A stretch of 64,000 nucleotides of DNA from Moraxella macacae 0408225 (lineage in GTDB: Bacteria; Pseudomonadota; Gammaproteobacteria; Pseudomonadales; Moraxellaceae). Position numbers and translations under genes: made by a program. The stretch covers positions 1,054,001 to 1,118,000 of the forward strand of contig NZ_ANIN01000001.1 of the NCBI RefSeq assembly GCF_000320365.1, read 5' to 3'. The notes below the pieces were generated by a model. The model ran no database searches, was not told the DNA's origin, and worked only from the letters and a program-made list of their open reading frames with translations. Positions 1-9,204 of this stretch are shown in pieces. Every line of letters starts with the position of its first letter. The stretch's first letter is position 1.

Positions 1-879
1 AGCATTGTGCGTAATGAATTTTGCGTACATGAGCAGCAGGGCGTGTATCGCAATTTGGAGCTGGGCAAAATGATGGGGCTAGCGTTGGGCGATGGCAGCG
101 ACGGCTTGGATTTGCGTTTATTTTTGCACAAGTTTAAACATATGTTAGCAATTGTTAACAATGACAAGGCCAAGCCGAGTTACAGCATTGCGTTTTTTGA
201 TGAGCGTGGCAATGCAATCAATAAGGCGTTTTTAACCCAATTTGACGATGACAGTGTGCAAACTTGGCAACAGTTAACCGATAAATTTGCCGAAAATGCA
301 GCGAGTGAAATTGAATTGTTGCCAATTGCACCGCAAAATCAGTGGCAATTGCATACATTAAACGTCGACGACAAGCAGCAATTTGGCGACGATTGGCAAG
401 CGATGACCGACATTCACCAATTTCACAGCATTTTGAAAAAATACGAACTTGACCGAGCCAGCGGTTATCACAATGCCCCAGACGGTATGGCGGTGGCTGT
501 CAAGCCAGAAATTGTTGAAGTTTTGTTAAACAAATTGGCGAGCGAACAAGTGAACACGATGATTTTTGTGGGCAATATGGGCATGGTGCAGATTTTTGCA
601 GGCGGCTTGCACCACATTAAACGCATGGGCAATTGGCTCAATGTCATGGATAAAAAGGCGACGGGTTTTACGCTGCATTTAAATGATAAAGCCCTAACGC
701 AAGTGTGGTTTATCAAACGCCCCAATAGCGACGGCTTTACTTCGGCATTTGAGGGCTTTGATGCCAAGGGCAACAGCATTGTAACTTGGTTTGGTGTGCG
801 TACCGAAGGGCAGCAGCAAGACCCCAAGTGGCAAGAATTGGCGCAAAATTTGGCTGATGAGTTTAAGTTGGAGCAATGA
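1..879 (+). CDS. hemS: HemS/HmuS-like haem-handling protein, 5' end outside the window
   Basis: The frame is open from the first base, so the true start lies upstream; about 290 codons are visible and the family is usually about 340-350 residues. The C-terminal half carries the family signature around GGLHHIKRMGNWLNVMD, followed by an HLN...VWFIKRP segment and an EGFDAKGN...FG strand. HemS/HmuS proteins are cytoplasmic haem-binding or haem-degrading proteins that receive haem from the Hmu/Hem ABC importer. The stop overlaps the start of the next gene (ATGA), which is the periplasmic haem-binding component. This supports one operon; its promoter and any outer-membrane haem receptor lie upstream of the window. 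Confidence 0.9.
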   Translation, partial: SIVRNEFCVHEQQGVYRNLELGKMMGLALGDGSDGLDLRLFLHKFKHMLAIVNNDKAKPSYSIAFFDERGNAINKAFLTQFDDDSVQTWQQLTDKFAENAASEIELLPIAPQNQWQLHTLNVDDKQQFGDDWQAMTDIHQFHSILKKYELDRASGYHNAPDGMAVAVKPEIVEVLLNKLASEQVNTMIFVGNMGMVQIFAGGLHHIKRMGNWLNVMDKKATGFTLHLNDKALTQVWFIKRPNSDGFTSAFEGFDAKGNSIVTWFGVRTEGQQQDPKWQELAQNLADEFKLEQ

Positions 880-1679
880 TTATGAATGGATTAACAAAAC
901 TGGCGGTTTTGGCAACAGCGTGTTTATTTTCGGCATCCGCTTTGGCATACGACCGCATCGTGGTGCTAAGCGGCGATATTGGCGACATCGTGGTGGCACT
1001 GGGCGACAGCAACAAAGTCATCGGCAAAGAAACCGCCTACAAGCACCCCAAATTGGCAAAAGTGAGCAACATTGGCATTCACCGCAATTTGACCGCCGAG
1101 CCAATTGTGGCGTTAAAGCCCGATTTGGTGCTGGGCAGTTACATGGTGCAGCCCGCCAGTTTGTATCAGCGACTTAACAGTTTAAACGTCAAAACCGTGA
1201 ACGTCATGCCTGATGAAAAAGTCGCCAGTTATGCCAGTGCGATTCAAACTGTGGGTAAATTGTTAGATAAAGAAACCCAAGCGAACAAATTAGCAACAAA
1301 TTGGCAACAAGGCATGAACGCCAAACCTGCGACCAAAAAACGCTATTTGTTAAGCTACGATGGGCGGTTTGTGGCAGGGCGTGGCACGGTGGGCGATGAG
1401 CTGATTCGGCGGGCGGGCGGTATTAATGCGGCGACGGTTGACGGCTTAAAACCGTTATCACGCGAAGGCTGGCTTGCCAGTAAGCCCGATGTGATTATTG
1501 TGGCAGCTCACAATCAAGCGATTCTTGGCACAATTGAGCAATTTAAAAAACGCCCCGAAGTGGCTACCAGTCCTGCTGCCAAAACGGGCAAAGTGTACTA
1601 TTGGCAAGCGAATGATTTTTTACGCTTTGGGCTAGACAGTCCGCAAATTGTCAATAAATTGCATGCTTTAGCAAAATGA
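876..1679 (+). CDS. hmuT: Haem ABC transporter periplasmic binding protein HmuT
   Basis: The 267-residue protein begins with a signal peptide (positively charged start, hydrophobic stretch, ALA cleavage site near residue 24). It continues as a TroA/FhuD-type binding protein, with the DRIVVLSGDIGDIVVALG opening and EPIVALKPDLVLG segment typical of haem-binding HmuT/HemT. It would pass haem to the HmuUV importer. The start overlaps the hemS stop by four bases and its stop overlaps the start of hmuU, so translation is probably coupled. A second in-frame ATG lies two codons downstream, so the exact first residue is uncertain. Confidence 0.92.
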   Translation: MIMNGLTKLAVLATACLFSASALAYDRIVVLSGDIGDIVVALGDSNKVIGKETAYKHPKLAKVSNIGIHRNLTAEPIVALKPDLVLGSYMVQPASLYQRLNSLNVKTVNVMPDEKVASYASAIQTVGKLLDKETQANKLATNWQQGMNAKPATKKRYLLSYDGRFVAGRGTVGDELIRRAGGINAATVDGLKPLSREGWLASKPDVIIVAAHNQAILGTIEQFKKRPEVATSPAAKTGKVYYWQANDFLRFGLDSPQIVNKLHALAK

Positions 1680-2650
1680 GTGCAACATTAAGTAACAAAA
1701 TAAGCACAAAAACCCTGCTATATGTAATCATTGCGGTGCTTGTAACCGCGTTTAGCATTTACGCAGGCTTAAGCGTGGGCTTTGGCGAGTGGCAAAATCC
1801 GTTTGCCCTTGATGACATCACGTGGCAAATCCGCTACCCTAGGGTGCTAACGGCTCTTTTGGTGGGGCTTGCGTTGTCGGTGAGCGGTTCGGCATTGCAG
1901 GCGTTGTTTGAAAATCCGCTTGCCGACCCAAGTTTGATTGGCACATCGGGCGGGGCGTCGCTTGGCGTGGTGGCGGTTTTGGCGTTTGGCATTACGGGGC
2001 TTGGCGTGCCACTGGCGGCGTTTTTGGGTGCTTTGGGGGTGTGTTTGCTGATTTTGGCGTGTCATCGCTTTTTGGGTGGCGGGCAAATGGGGCTTTTGAT
2101 TTTAGGCTTTATCATCAGTGCGTTTTGTGGGGCATTGGTGGGCTTAATTTTGTTTATGTCTGATGACATGATTTTGAGGAGTGCCACCAATTGGCTGTCT
2201 GGCAGCATGGCGGAGGCGGGGTTTGTGCCGTATCGTTATGTGCTGTTTTGCATTGGGTTGGGGCTTTTGATTTTGCTACCACTTGGGCGGCGGCTTGATA
2301 TTTTAATGCTTGGCGAAACCACGGCGGTGTCTATGGGCGTATCAGTGGGCAAAACGCGTACTTGGGTGGTGATAGCTTCGGCGCTTTTGACTGGGGCGGC
2401 GGTGAGTTTGGCAGGCGTGATTGGTTTTATTGGCATGATGGTGCCTAATATTTTGGCGGTAACTTTGGGCGGCGGCCGCGGACGGCTGATGTTTTTGTCA
2501 GGTTGGCTTGGGGCGGTGGCGATGCTTGGCATTGACACGGCGGCGCGCTTCTTGGCGTATCCTGTGGATTTGCCTGTGGGCCTGGTGTTGGCGCTTCTTG
2601 GCGGGCCGTTTTTTATGTGGCTGTTTATCAAGGCGGGCAATCGTGGCTAG
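1676..2650 (+). CDS. hmuU: Haem ABC transporter permease HmuU (FecCD family)
   Basis: A 324-residue polytopic membrane protein of the FecCD/BtuC permease family. Several hydrophobic helices are visible. The family motifs RYPRVLTALLVG near residue 53, DPSLIGTSGGASLG near residue 83, and the cytoplasmic coupling region GVIGFIGMMVPNILA near residue 243 are all present. It forms the inner-membrane channel of the haem importer with HmuV. It overlaps hmuT by four bases and hmuV by eight. Base composition is clearly more GC-rich than in most of the window, with runs of GGC/GCG codons. Confidence 0.93.
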   Translation: MSATLSNKISTKTLLYVIIAVLVTAFSIYAGLSVGFGEWQNPFALDDITWQIRYPRVLTALLVGLALSVSGSALQALFENPLADPSLIGTSGGASLGVVAVLAFGITGLGVPLAAFLGALGVCLLILACHRFLGGGQMGLLILGFIISAFCGALVGLILFMSDDMILRSATNWLSGSMAEAGFVPYRYVLFCIGLGLLILLPLGRRLDILMLGETTAVSMGVSVGKTRTWVVIASALLTGAAVSLAGVIGFIGMMVPNILAVTLGGGRGRLMFLSGWLGAVAMLGIDTAARFLAYPVDLPVGLVLALLGGPFFMWLFIKAGNRG

Positions 2651-3404
2651 TTTGTTTGATGTGAAGCATTTAAATGTAAGCGTTGGTAAAAAAACCTTGC
2701 TGGATATTGACAATTTAAGCCTGCCAAGCGGACAATTTGTGGCGTTAATCGGGGCAAATGGGGCGGGCAAAAGCACGCTGTTGCACAGTTTTTTGGGTAA
2801 TGTGCAAAATTGTCAAGTCAATGGCACAATTTTTTGCCAAAATCAAGCGGTTGGCGATGTCATCAAACAAGGCAAAATTGCGTGGGTGGGGCAACATGAA
2901 CAGTTTAATTTGCCGCTGACGGTGCTAGATTATGCCTTGCTTGGCACAACGCCAAAGCTGCTTTGGTATCAAACTGCCAATTCAAAAGACAAACAAAAAG
3001 CCCTTGATTATTTGGCACAATTTGAGCTGCAAGATTTGGCACAAAAACGCATTCAAAGCCTATCAGGTGGCGAAAAACAACGCCTTGCCATTGTGCGTGC
3101 GCTTATGCAAAACACCGAGATTTTGCTGTTTGATGAGCCGAGCAATCATTTGGACATTAAGCACGAGCGGCTATTGTTTGCTTATTTGCAAAATTTGGTG
3201 CAAAACGAGCAAAAAAGCGTGGTGGTGGTGCTGCACAGTTTAAGCCACGCCTATCAATACGCAAGCCATGTTGTGGCGTTGCATAAGGGCAAGGTTTTGG
3301 CGGCCGGCCACCCCAGTGCGGTGATGAATGATGAGATTTTAAGCCAGATGTATCAAACCAAAATTCACCGCGTGGCAACTGAAAGTGGGTTTTTGTTTTA
3401 TTGA
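2643..3404 (+). CDS. hmuV: Haem ABC transporter ATPase HmuV
   Basis: About 253 residues, the usual HmuV length. Walker A is GANGAGKST, the ABC signature is LSGGEKQR, and Walker B is ILLFDEPSNHLD. The start is taken as the GTG at 2643, which overlaps the end of hmuU. The frame stays open further upstream, but that part would lie inside hmuU and does not look like an ABC N terminus. It supplies ATP hydrolysis for haem import. It is the last gene of the operon and ends 24 bases from the convergent ubiA; no clear hairpin is visible between them. Confidence 0.92.
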   Translation: MASLFDVKHLNVSVGKKTLLDIDNLSLPSGQFVALIGANGAGKSTLLHSFLGNVQNCQVNGTIFCQNQAVGDVIKQGKIAWVGQHEQFNLPLTVLDYALLGTTPKLLWYQTANSKDKQKALDYLAQFELQDLAQKRIQSLSGGEKQRLAIVRALMQNTEILLFDEPSNHLDIKHERLLFAYLQNLVQNEQKSVVVVLHSLSHAYQYASHVVALHKGKVLAAGHPSAVMNDEILSQMYQTKIHRVATESGFLFY

Positions 3405-3428
3405 GTGAAAGTTCTAACAGTATAAGTT

Positions 3429-4346
3429 TTAACAACATTGTGTTTTTAGTAGGGCTAATATAACAATGATGACAAACACATATCGCCCAACCCAAACATT
3501 ATGTAAAAATGCTTCAAAACAACGCACAGGTTGATAGGTTAGGCATTTTTTATTTTGATAAACAAACATTGCAATGACTGGCAATAAGGTCAATAACGCC
3601 ATTGCCCCAAAATAATGCCAAAAAACCCCTGCCAAACACAGCAAAAAAAACCCTTGCAACAGGCTGATGATAAACACATCATATTTGCCAAATAAAATTG
3701 CGGTAGACTTTATCCCAATTTTGACATCATCATGACGATCGGCCATTGCATACTGTGTGTCATACGCCACCGTCCACGCCATATAACCTGCAAACAACAG
3801 CCAACACCAAACATTGGTTGATCCAGTAAAAAGTTCCGCGGACACCGCCACATATGCCATCGGAATCGCCCAACCAAACGCCATTGCCAATACAAATTGT
3901 GGTAAATGGGTGATGCGTTTCATAAATGGATAAACAAACGCCAATGCCACAGCTCCAAAAGACCAATAAAACACATCAATTGGCAAAAAAATCAGCAACG
4001 CAGCACTGATCCATGACAAAACCAAAAACGCCCAAACCGCTTCTTTTGCACGCAAACGCCCATCTGCCAACGGCCGGTTTTTGGTGCGCCAAACTTGCCC
4101 ATCTACTTTACGATCGGCAAAGTCATTAATCGCACAGCCCGCCCCACGCATAAGGGTTGCTCCAAGCGAAAAAATAACCACAACATGCCAAGGTGGCAAT
4201 TGATTAAAATCCAGTGCTGCCAAAAACACCGCCCACAGCGTTGACCACAGCACAAGTTCAATGCCAACAGGGCGATCAAATCGGGTTAAATGCACGTAGG
4301 CTAGGCATTTTTCTTTGTTAAAAGGGGCAAATAACGTGGTTGACAT
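3429..4346 (-). CDS. ubiA: 4-hydroxybenzoate polyprenyltransferase UbiA
   Basis: A 305-residue membrane prenyltransferase. The first aspartate-rich motif NDFADRKVD and the following [10 protein letters not shown] are diagnostic of UbiA; the second motif region contains [14 protein letters not shown]. It attaches the polyprenyl tail to 4-hydroxybenzoate, the committed membrane step of ubiquinone synthesis. About eight hydrophobic helices are visible. Its ATG overlaps the stop of the upstream metallo-hydrolase gene by one base (TAATG), so the two are probably co-transcribed. It lacks the usual neighbour ubiC. Confidence 0.95.
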   Translation of the reverse strand: MSTTLFAPFNKEKCLAYVHLTRFDRPVGIELVLWSTLWAVFLAALDFNQLPPWHVVVIFSLGATLMRGAGCAINDFADRKVDGQVWRTKNRPLADGRLRAKEAVWAFLVLSWISAALLIFLPIDVFYWSFGAVALAFVYPFMKRITHLPQFVLAMAFGWAIPMAYVAVSAELFTGSTNVWCWLLFAGYMAWTVAYDTQYAMADRHDDVKIGIKSTAILFGKYDVFIISLLQGFFLLCLAGVFWHYFGAMALLTLLPVIAMFVYQNKKCLTYQPVRCFEAFLHNVWVGRYVFVIIVILALLKTQCC

Positions 4347-5158
4347 TATTTCACACTGTCAATTAAGCCTTTATAATTGTAATTGGCTTGAGTAAACAAA
4401 TCCACGCCACATGGTAACGCTTCGATCCAGTCTAAAAACTTGTTTACCATTTCTTTGCCAACAAAAGCCTTGCCATGTTGTGGCACAATCATATGAACGT
4501 CCAATTCACGCACCGCTTTTGCCCAAAATGCGGTTACTTTATTAGACACCATATAGCGTTGGTGAAAGCCTTTCATTGTTGGAATGTGTGCATCAAAATC
4601 GGTAACTTGTTGATCAGGATCGCCAACAATAGATGCACCCATATCCCCTGAAAACAAAATTTTGCTGATCGGATCGTAAAACTGAAAATTGCCCTCTGAA
4701 TGTAAAAAATGTGCAGGCAAAGCGTACAAATAACTGCTGCCCAATTGCAATACTGCTCCTTCATCAGGTACAGATATCATGCGTTGCATATAGTTAGATT
4801 GTAAACGCCCTGTGGTAAATGCTGAATTTAAATGCGGTAAAAAACGCTCCCATAATTTAGAGATCACCATGGTCGCTTCGGTGTGCAATAACCAACGTGG
4901 CAACGATGCAATAATATCCGGATCTTGATGCGATCCGATGACATAACGAATATGTCGTATGTCGGTATGTTTTAGCAGGGCAAGCGTTAAGGGTGTATAG
5001 GTTAAATCACCGCCCGGATCAATCACCGCCCCATTGGTTTCGCCGTTATCGGTATTTAACAGCAAAAATTGATTGGACTGAATGCCATCACCTTGCACCA
5101 AATCACTAAACACGATAACTTTATGCACGCCATCGTCAAAAATTGTTTTACCAGCCAT
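4346..5158 (-). CDS. MBL-fold (ODP-type) metallo-hydrolase
   Basis: A 270-residue metallo-beta-lactamase-fold protein. Conserved elements are [15 protein letters not shown] in place of the classical HxHxDH loop, [20 protein letters not shown] and VPQHGKAF. This metal-ligand pattern is that of the ODP/flavodiiron-like branch, which binds a di-iron site. A very good Shine-Dalgarno sequence (GAGGAGG) lies just upstream of the ATG. It is translationally linked to ubiA. A role in oxygen or redox sensing is plausible from the family but is not shown by the sequence. Confidence 0.75.
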   Translation of the reverse strand: MAGKTIFDDGVHKVIVFSDLVQGDGIQSNQFLLLNTDNGETNGAVIDPGGDLTYTPLTLALLKHTDIRHIRYVIGSHQDPDIIASLPRWLLHTEATMVISKLWERFLPHLNSAFTTGRLQSNYMQRMISVPDEGAVLQLGSSYLYALPAHFLHSEGNFQFYDPISKILFSGDMGASIVGDPDQQVTDFDAHIPTMKGFHQRYMVSNKVTAFWAKAVRELDVHMIVPQHGKAFVGKEMVNKFLDWIEALPCGVDLFTQANYNYKGLIDSVK

Positions 5159-5493
5159 AAAATCCTCCTCTAAAAAACCATCTAAAAAATCATCGGCAAT
5201 ATTGCCAAACTGACTGTGTCATTATATCACACAAAAAAGCGATAAAAATGTAAAAATAGCCAATGTTACATAAATCCTTAGTTTTTTTATGGGATTGATT
5301 GGTTAAAACCAATAAAGTAAAATAAAACAACACTTTAATTCATATTTTACTTAACAATCAGCATGTTTTGCCATACAAAGTTTTGCCAGAAAAATTTTTC
5401 AAAAGCACTAACCTTGCATTAAAATTGGTGGTATGATATGCGTTTTGATTTGTCAGTTATAATGACTTGTTTTCGCTTTTTTGAGAAATTTGC
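5159..5493. other. Divergent intergenic region between the MBL gene and tsaB
   Basis: This 335-base AT-rich spacer separates two divergent operons and has no credible reading frame. On the plus strand an extended -10 element (TGG followed by TATGAT at 5432-5437) lies about 55 bases before tsaB. Near 5163-5169 is the strong ribosome-binding site of the minus-strand MBL gene. I see no riboswitch-like or repeat structure. Confidence 0.5.
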
Positions 5494-6153
5494 ATGATTT
5501 TAGCCCTTGATACTGTTTTTGACCAATGTTCCATTGCACTTATGAACCAAGGTTTGCTCTTAGACGAAATGACCGCAACAGGCAGCCGTCTACAAACCCA
5601 ACAAATTTTACCTATGCTAAATAGTATGTTAACCAAACATAATAAAATAGTCAGTGATATCACCGCAATTGCTTTTAATCGTGGCCCCGGGGCATTTAGT
5701 GGCATACGTATCAATACGGCGGTGGCTCAAGCCTTGGCTTTTGCTCATGATTTGCCGTGTTTGCCAGTTTCTAGTTTACAAGCTGTCGCTCAATGTGCTT
5801 ATTTGCAGCATGACTTAGAGCATGTTTATGCAGTGCTTGATGCGCGCATGAATCAGGTTTATTTTGCTGAATTTATACTAAACAACCATGTCATGAGTTT
5901 GGTTGGTGATGAGATTTTGCTGGATTATGCCAAAATCACCGCCAAAAATTTACCTCTGGTGGGTAATGGTGCGATGCTATTAACCCCTTTAGATGGTCAA
6001 ATTTGCCAAAATGTGCAGCCGACGGCCAAAATTATTGCCATGCTTGGTAGATCTGTACAACAACAAGGCCGGGCGGTAACTGCTGAACATGCTTTGCCTG
6101 TGTATTTGCGTCATAATGCGTGGAAAACCTTGGCTGAACAAGGAAAGCTGTAA
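5494..6153 (+). CDS. tsaB: tRNA threonylcarbamoyladenosine biosynthesis protein TsaB
   Basis: A 219-residue protein of the ASKHA fold. The N terminus ILALDTVFDQCSIAL and the segment FNRGPGAFSGIRI are typical of TsaB. TsaB is the non-catalytic partner that scaffolds TsaD and TsaE when they make the t6A modification on tRNAs reading ANN codons. The gene is followed after one base by uppP, suggesting co-transcription. Confidence 0.93.
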   Translation: MILALDTVFDQCSIALMNQGLLLDEMTATGSRLQTQQILPMLNSMLTKHNKIVSDITAIAFNRGPGAFSGIRINTAVAQALAFAHDLPCLPVSSLQAVAQCAYLQHDLEHVYAVLDARMNQVYFAEFILNNHVMSLVGDEILLDYAKITAKNLPLVGNGAMLLTPLDGQICQNVQPTAKIIAMLGRSVQQQGRAVTAEHALPVYLRHNAWKTLAEQGKL

Positions 6154-6154
6154 G

Positions 6155-6994
6155 ATGGATTTATTATTAATTCTTAAAAGTGTTATTATGGGAATTGTTG
6201 AGGGCATTAGTGAATTTTTGCCAATTTCCAGTACGGGGTATCTGATTTTATCCGCCGATGTTATGAACTTTTGGACGGCTGCAAAACGCGAATTGTTTGT
6301 GGTTTTTATTCAACTTGGGGCAATTTTGGCGGTGATTTATGATTATTTTGGACGGCTGTGGCAGGCTTTTTTGGGGTTGGTAACCGGTAAAGCTGTGGGC
6401 TTGAAAAATCCGCGCAGGCTTGGTATTTCACTAATGATCGCAACTTTACCCGTGATGGTGTTGGGTTTTACACTGGCAGATGTAATTAAGCAGGCGTTTC
6501 ACCCATTGATTGTTGCGTTTATGCTGATTGTTGGAGCTTTGTTGATTTTTTATGTGGAAAAACGCCCACAACCCATTATCGCAGATGAAGCAGAAAATAT
6601 AGATTTTAAAACCGCGTTAAAAATCGGCCTATGCCAATGCTTGGCTTTAATTCCCGGTACATCGCGTTCTGGGGCAACCATTGTTGGAGCGTTATGGCTG
6701 GGTGTGTCGCGTCGTGCTTCTACTGAGTTTTCTTTTTTTCTTGGGATTCCTGTTATCGTTGGAGCAGGATTGCTTGATCTTAGCAAACATTATACCATTT
6801 TACAGACGGCTGAAGATTGGACGGTTTTGGGCGTAGGAACACTGGTGTCTTTTATCGTGGCACTTTTGTGCATTCGCATGATGGTAGCGTGGGTGTCAAA
6901 AAAAGACTTTACTGTTTTTGCGTGGTTACGCATTGTTACAGGTGTGGTGGTGTTGCTTGCTTATTTTGGTTTTGGTTATCACATTGAAAGTTAA
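6155..6994 (+). CDS. uppP: Undecaprenyl-diphosphatase UppP (BacA)
   Basis: A 279-residue integral membrane protein. Both catalytic motifs are present: GIVEGISEFLPISSTGY near the N terminus and LIPGTSRSGATI in the middle. It recycles undecaprenyl pyrophosphate to the monophosphate carrier used in peptidoglycan and polysaccharide synthesis. The start is the ATG at 6155, one base after the tsaB stop; upstream in-frame codons lie inside tsaB and do not fit the family. The next gene begins two bases after its stop. Confidence 0.95.
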   Translation: MDLLLILKSVIMGIVEGISEFLPISSTGYLILSADVMNFWTAAKRELFVVFIQLGAILAVIYDYFGRLWQAFLGLVTGKAVGLKNPRRLGISLMIATLPVMVLGFTLADVIKQAFHPLIVAFMLIVGALLIFYVEKRPQPIIADEAENIDFKTALKIGLCQCLALIPGTSRSGATIVGALWLGVSRRASTEFSFFLGIPVIVGAGLLDLSKHYTILQTAEDWTVLGVGTLVSFIVALLCIRMMVAWVSKKDFTVFAWLRIVTGVVVLLAYFGFGYHIES

Positions 6995-6996
6995 TT

Positions 6997-7788
6997 ATGC
7001 TAACGATTTATGTTGTCAGTTGTGATGTCGATAATATTGGCTCACAGAATATGGTTTTGGCGGAGATTGGTGAATTTTTTATCGATCAGGGCATCGATTT
7101 TCAAACGCTTCAAATGTCTGATAAAATTTCCCAAAAATGGCTAAAATCGGTAAATTCAGGCAGTTTATTGCTTGATAAACACAATATGTATCTGATCGCA
7201 AACGCTATGAAAGTCAGTCCAAATTGGCAAGCACTTGGCTCTAGAATTGTCAAAGCAGGCAAAAAGTCTGAACTGTTGTTAAAATCCGCCAAATTATCCG
7301 CCGATAAAACGGTGATTGACTGCACGGCAGGTTTTGGACACGATGCACTGATTTTGGCAAGCACAGGGGCACAGGTTACCATGATTGAACAAAATCCGCT
7401 GCTGTATACATTGCTAAAATATGAAATGAAAAAAATGAGTGGCAATCCAAATTGGCAAAAACTATTGGGGCGAATTTGCCTAAAATTTGGCAATGCGATG
7501 ACGGTTTTGCCAAATTTAACCGCAGATTTGATTTATCTTGATCCCATGTTTCCATCAGACAGCTACAAATCACAAGTGGGTAAAACCATGCAAATTTTAC
7601 ATAATTTGGTAACTAAGCCTACCTTTGATGATGAAATAGCCCTACTCAATTTGGCAAAAAACCAAGTAAATCGTAGCGGTTGTGTGCTTGTCAAACGTCC
7701 AAAATCCGCTCCGTTTTTGGCAAATGTGAAGCCTACACAAAACTTTAGCAATGAAGTGGTGCGTTTTGATGTTTATGCTGATTCATAA
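6997..7788 (+). CDS. rsmJ: 16S rRNA (guanine-N2)-methyltransferase RsmJ
   Basis: A 263-residue SAM-dependent methyltransferase. The SAM-binding loop is DCTAGFGHDAL, followed by MIEQNP; the catalytic motif is YLDPMFP and VLVKRP follows near the C terminus. All match RsmJ, which methylates G1516 of 16S rRNA. It is the last gene of a tsaB-uppP-rsmJ unit. Directly after the stop are three near-copies of a TAATTAATAAGCAATGT repeat. Confidence 0.9.
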   Translation: MLTIYVVSCDVDNIGSQNMVLAEIGEFFIDQGIDFQTLQMSDKISQKWLKSVNSGSLLLDKHNMYLIANAMKVSPNWQALGSRIVKAGKKSELLLKSAKLSADKTVIDCTAGFGHDALILASTGAQVTMIEQNPLLYTLLKYEMKKMSGNPNWQKLLGRICLKFGNAMTVLPNLTADLIYLDPMFPSDSYKSQVGKTMQILHNLVTKPTFDDEIALLNLAKNQVNRSGCVLVKRPKSAPFLANVKPTQNFSNEVVRFDVYADS

Positions 7789-7792
7789 GTAA

Positions 7793-7870
7793 AAATTAAT
7801 TAATAAGCAACATTGATTAACAAGTAAGTGTAATTAATAAGCAATGTTAATTAATAAGCAATGTTAATTA
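7793..7870. repeat. Short tandem duplication between rsmJ and dtd
   Basis: Three to four imperfect copies of a unit close to TAATTAATAAGCAATGT fill the gap between the convergent rsmJ and dtd genes. The last copy runs into the 3' end of dtd. No function is evident. Confidence 0.7.
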
Positions 7871-8304
7871 AGTTCAAAGATAAAATTAATCGGCCCATCG
7901 TTACAGCTGGTTACTTGCATATTTGCCCCAAATTCACCTGTTGCAACAGTGTGGTATTGTTGTTTTGCATAATTAACCATTTCACCAAACAAAGGTTTGG
8001 CAAAATCAGGGTGCATAGCAGCACCAAAATCTGGACGCCGACCATTGTTGGTATTGGCAAGCAAGGTAAACTGTGGCACGAGCAACAAGCCACCGCCAAC
8101 ATCCGCGATATTTTTATCCATTTTGTGGTGTGCGTTTTCAAAAATGCGATAGGCCAAAATCTTATCAATCATCTTTTTGCCAATTGTCAAATCATCGTTA
8201 TGACCCAAGCCTAAATACACCAAAATTCCTTGGAAAATTTCGCCGATGATGGTATGATTTACCATCACATTGGCAGAGGTTACTCTTTGTATCACCGCTT
8301 TCAT
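7864..8304 (-). CDS. dtd: D-aminoacyl-tRNA deacylase
   Basis: A 146-residue protein, the usual Dtd length. It starts MKAVIQRVTSANV and contains the conserved PQFTL (SQFTL in most homologues) and GEFGANMQV...NDGP motifs. The Gly-cisPro-type motif is near the C terminus. It removes D-amino acids from mischarged tRNAs. The P in place of S in the SQFTL motif is a small variation. It is the most downstream gene of the minus-strand block. Confidence 0.93.
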   Translation of the reverse strand: MKAVIQRVTSANVMVNHTIIGEIFQGILVYLGLGHNDDLTIGKKMIDKILAYRIFENAHHKMDKNIADVGGGLLLVPQFTLLANTNNGRRPDFGAAMHPDFAKPLFGEMVNYAKQQYHTVATGEFGANMQVTSCNDGPINFIFELN

Positions 8305-8345
8305 ACTTTATCCTTAATGGGTTTTGGTTTATTTTTTGGTTTAAT

Positions 8346-8825
8346 TTATAGTTCGTGGTTTGCCAATATTTTAAGTTGTCGCCATGTGTTGGCATCTACT
8401 TGATCTTGCCAAATTTGTACCGATAATGATTTCACAAATGGTTCAAACACCCCAAATTTTAACCATAAAACCCGATCCATGTCATAAATTTTTTGTAATT
8501 TGGCTTGGTAAATATCACTTTTATGTCCGTATGGCGTAAAAAAATAGCCTTGAAACAATTGCAAATGCCACACCAAAAAGTCATATTTTTCAATGTATTG
8601 TGAATTTTTGCGTAAACTGCTGATATTAACCAAATGATGTTGGCGAATTTGATACAACCACAAACAACCAAACAGCAACACCGACAACGCACCACGATAC
8701 ATAACCGCCAAAGGCAACAGCCAAATCAGCATTAACAGAGCAACCAAGCAACTTGTTAATAAGATTTTTCGGTAAAAACTTGGCAAAAGTTCATTGTCAA
8801 TCTGAATAAAACTTTGATTTTTCAT
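8346..8825 (-). CDS. YgfX-like small inner-membrane protein
   Basis: A 159-residue protein with two adjacent hydrophobic helices (about residues 22-60) followed by a soluble tail containing a GYFFTPYGHKSD loop. Sequence alone is weak, but its place directly after sdhE, ten bases downstream, is the position of ygfX (cptA) in many gammaproteobacteria. The short length and N-terminal helical hairpin also match that family. The function of YgfX is debated, so only a family-level call is made. Confidence 0.6.
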   Translation of the reverse strand: MKNQSFIQIDNELLPSFYRKILLTSCLVALLMLIWLLPLAVMYRGALSVLLFGCLWLYQIRQHHLVNISSLRKNSQYIEKYDFLVWHLQLFQGYFFTPYGHKSDIYQAKLQKIYDMDRVLWLKFGVFEPFVKSLSVQIWQDQVDANTWRQLKILANHEL

Positions 8826-8835
8826 AAAAATTTGG

Positions 8836-9090
8836 CTAAGTGGCGTTTTTGAGTTGTTTTAATTTGGCGATAAGTTTGGCGTACTCGGTTTTTGGTGGTT
8901 TGTCAAACAAAAACCAATCCAACAAATCAGGATCTTCTTCGTCCATTAAACTGGCAAAAACCGCTTGTTCTTGTTCGCTTGCACTTAGATAATGTTCGCG
9001 TATATAAAAATCAAAATAATAATCCAGCTCTTTTAGACCGCGTCTGGCACGGTAGATGGTTTTGCGTTGCTGTAATGTAGGTTCTGGCAT
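8836..9090 (-). CDS. sdhE: Succinate dehydrogenase flavinylation factor SdhE
   Basis: An 84-residue helical protein with the diagnostic RGxxE motif (RRGLKELD) near residue 20 and the acidic DEEDPDLLDWF segment. SdhE helps attach FAD covalently to the flavoprotein subunit of succinate dehydrogenase. The start is taken at the ATG at 9090, which has GAGAAG just upstream; an earlier in-frame ATG at 9120 has no ribosome-binding site. It precedes the ygfX-like gene. Confidence 0.92.
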   Translation of the reverse strand: MPEPTLQQRKTIYRARRGLKELDYYFDFYIREHYLSASEQEQAVFASLMDEEDPDLLDWFLFDKPPKTEYAKLIAKLKQLKNAT

Positions 9091-9156
9091 ATGCTTCTCG
9101 TTTTTAAGGATAGTAAACATTGATTGGCATAATGTATTATACCAAATTTATGCGCT

Positions 9157-9204
9157 GTTTTTCAAAAAGCGTGTTTTTCAAAAAGCGTGTTTTTCAAAAA
9201 GCGT
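9157..9204. repeat. Three 16-bp tandem copies over the nth stop codon
   Basis: The unit GTTTTTCAAAAAGCGT occurs three times head to tail. On the minus strand each copy contains the last codons of nth and its TGA, so the array is a duplication of the nth 3' end extending into the spacer. The second and third copies of the coding end lie after the stop and are not translated. Confidence 0.9.

Noticed and set aside
2508-2642. Longer N terminus of the HmuV ATPase
   Set aside because: This part overlaps the hmuU coding region in another frame and does not resemble an ABC ATPase; the GTG at 2643 gives a normal length.
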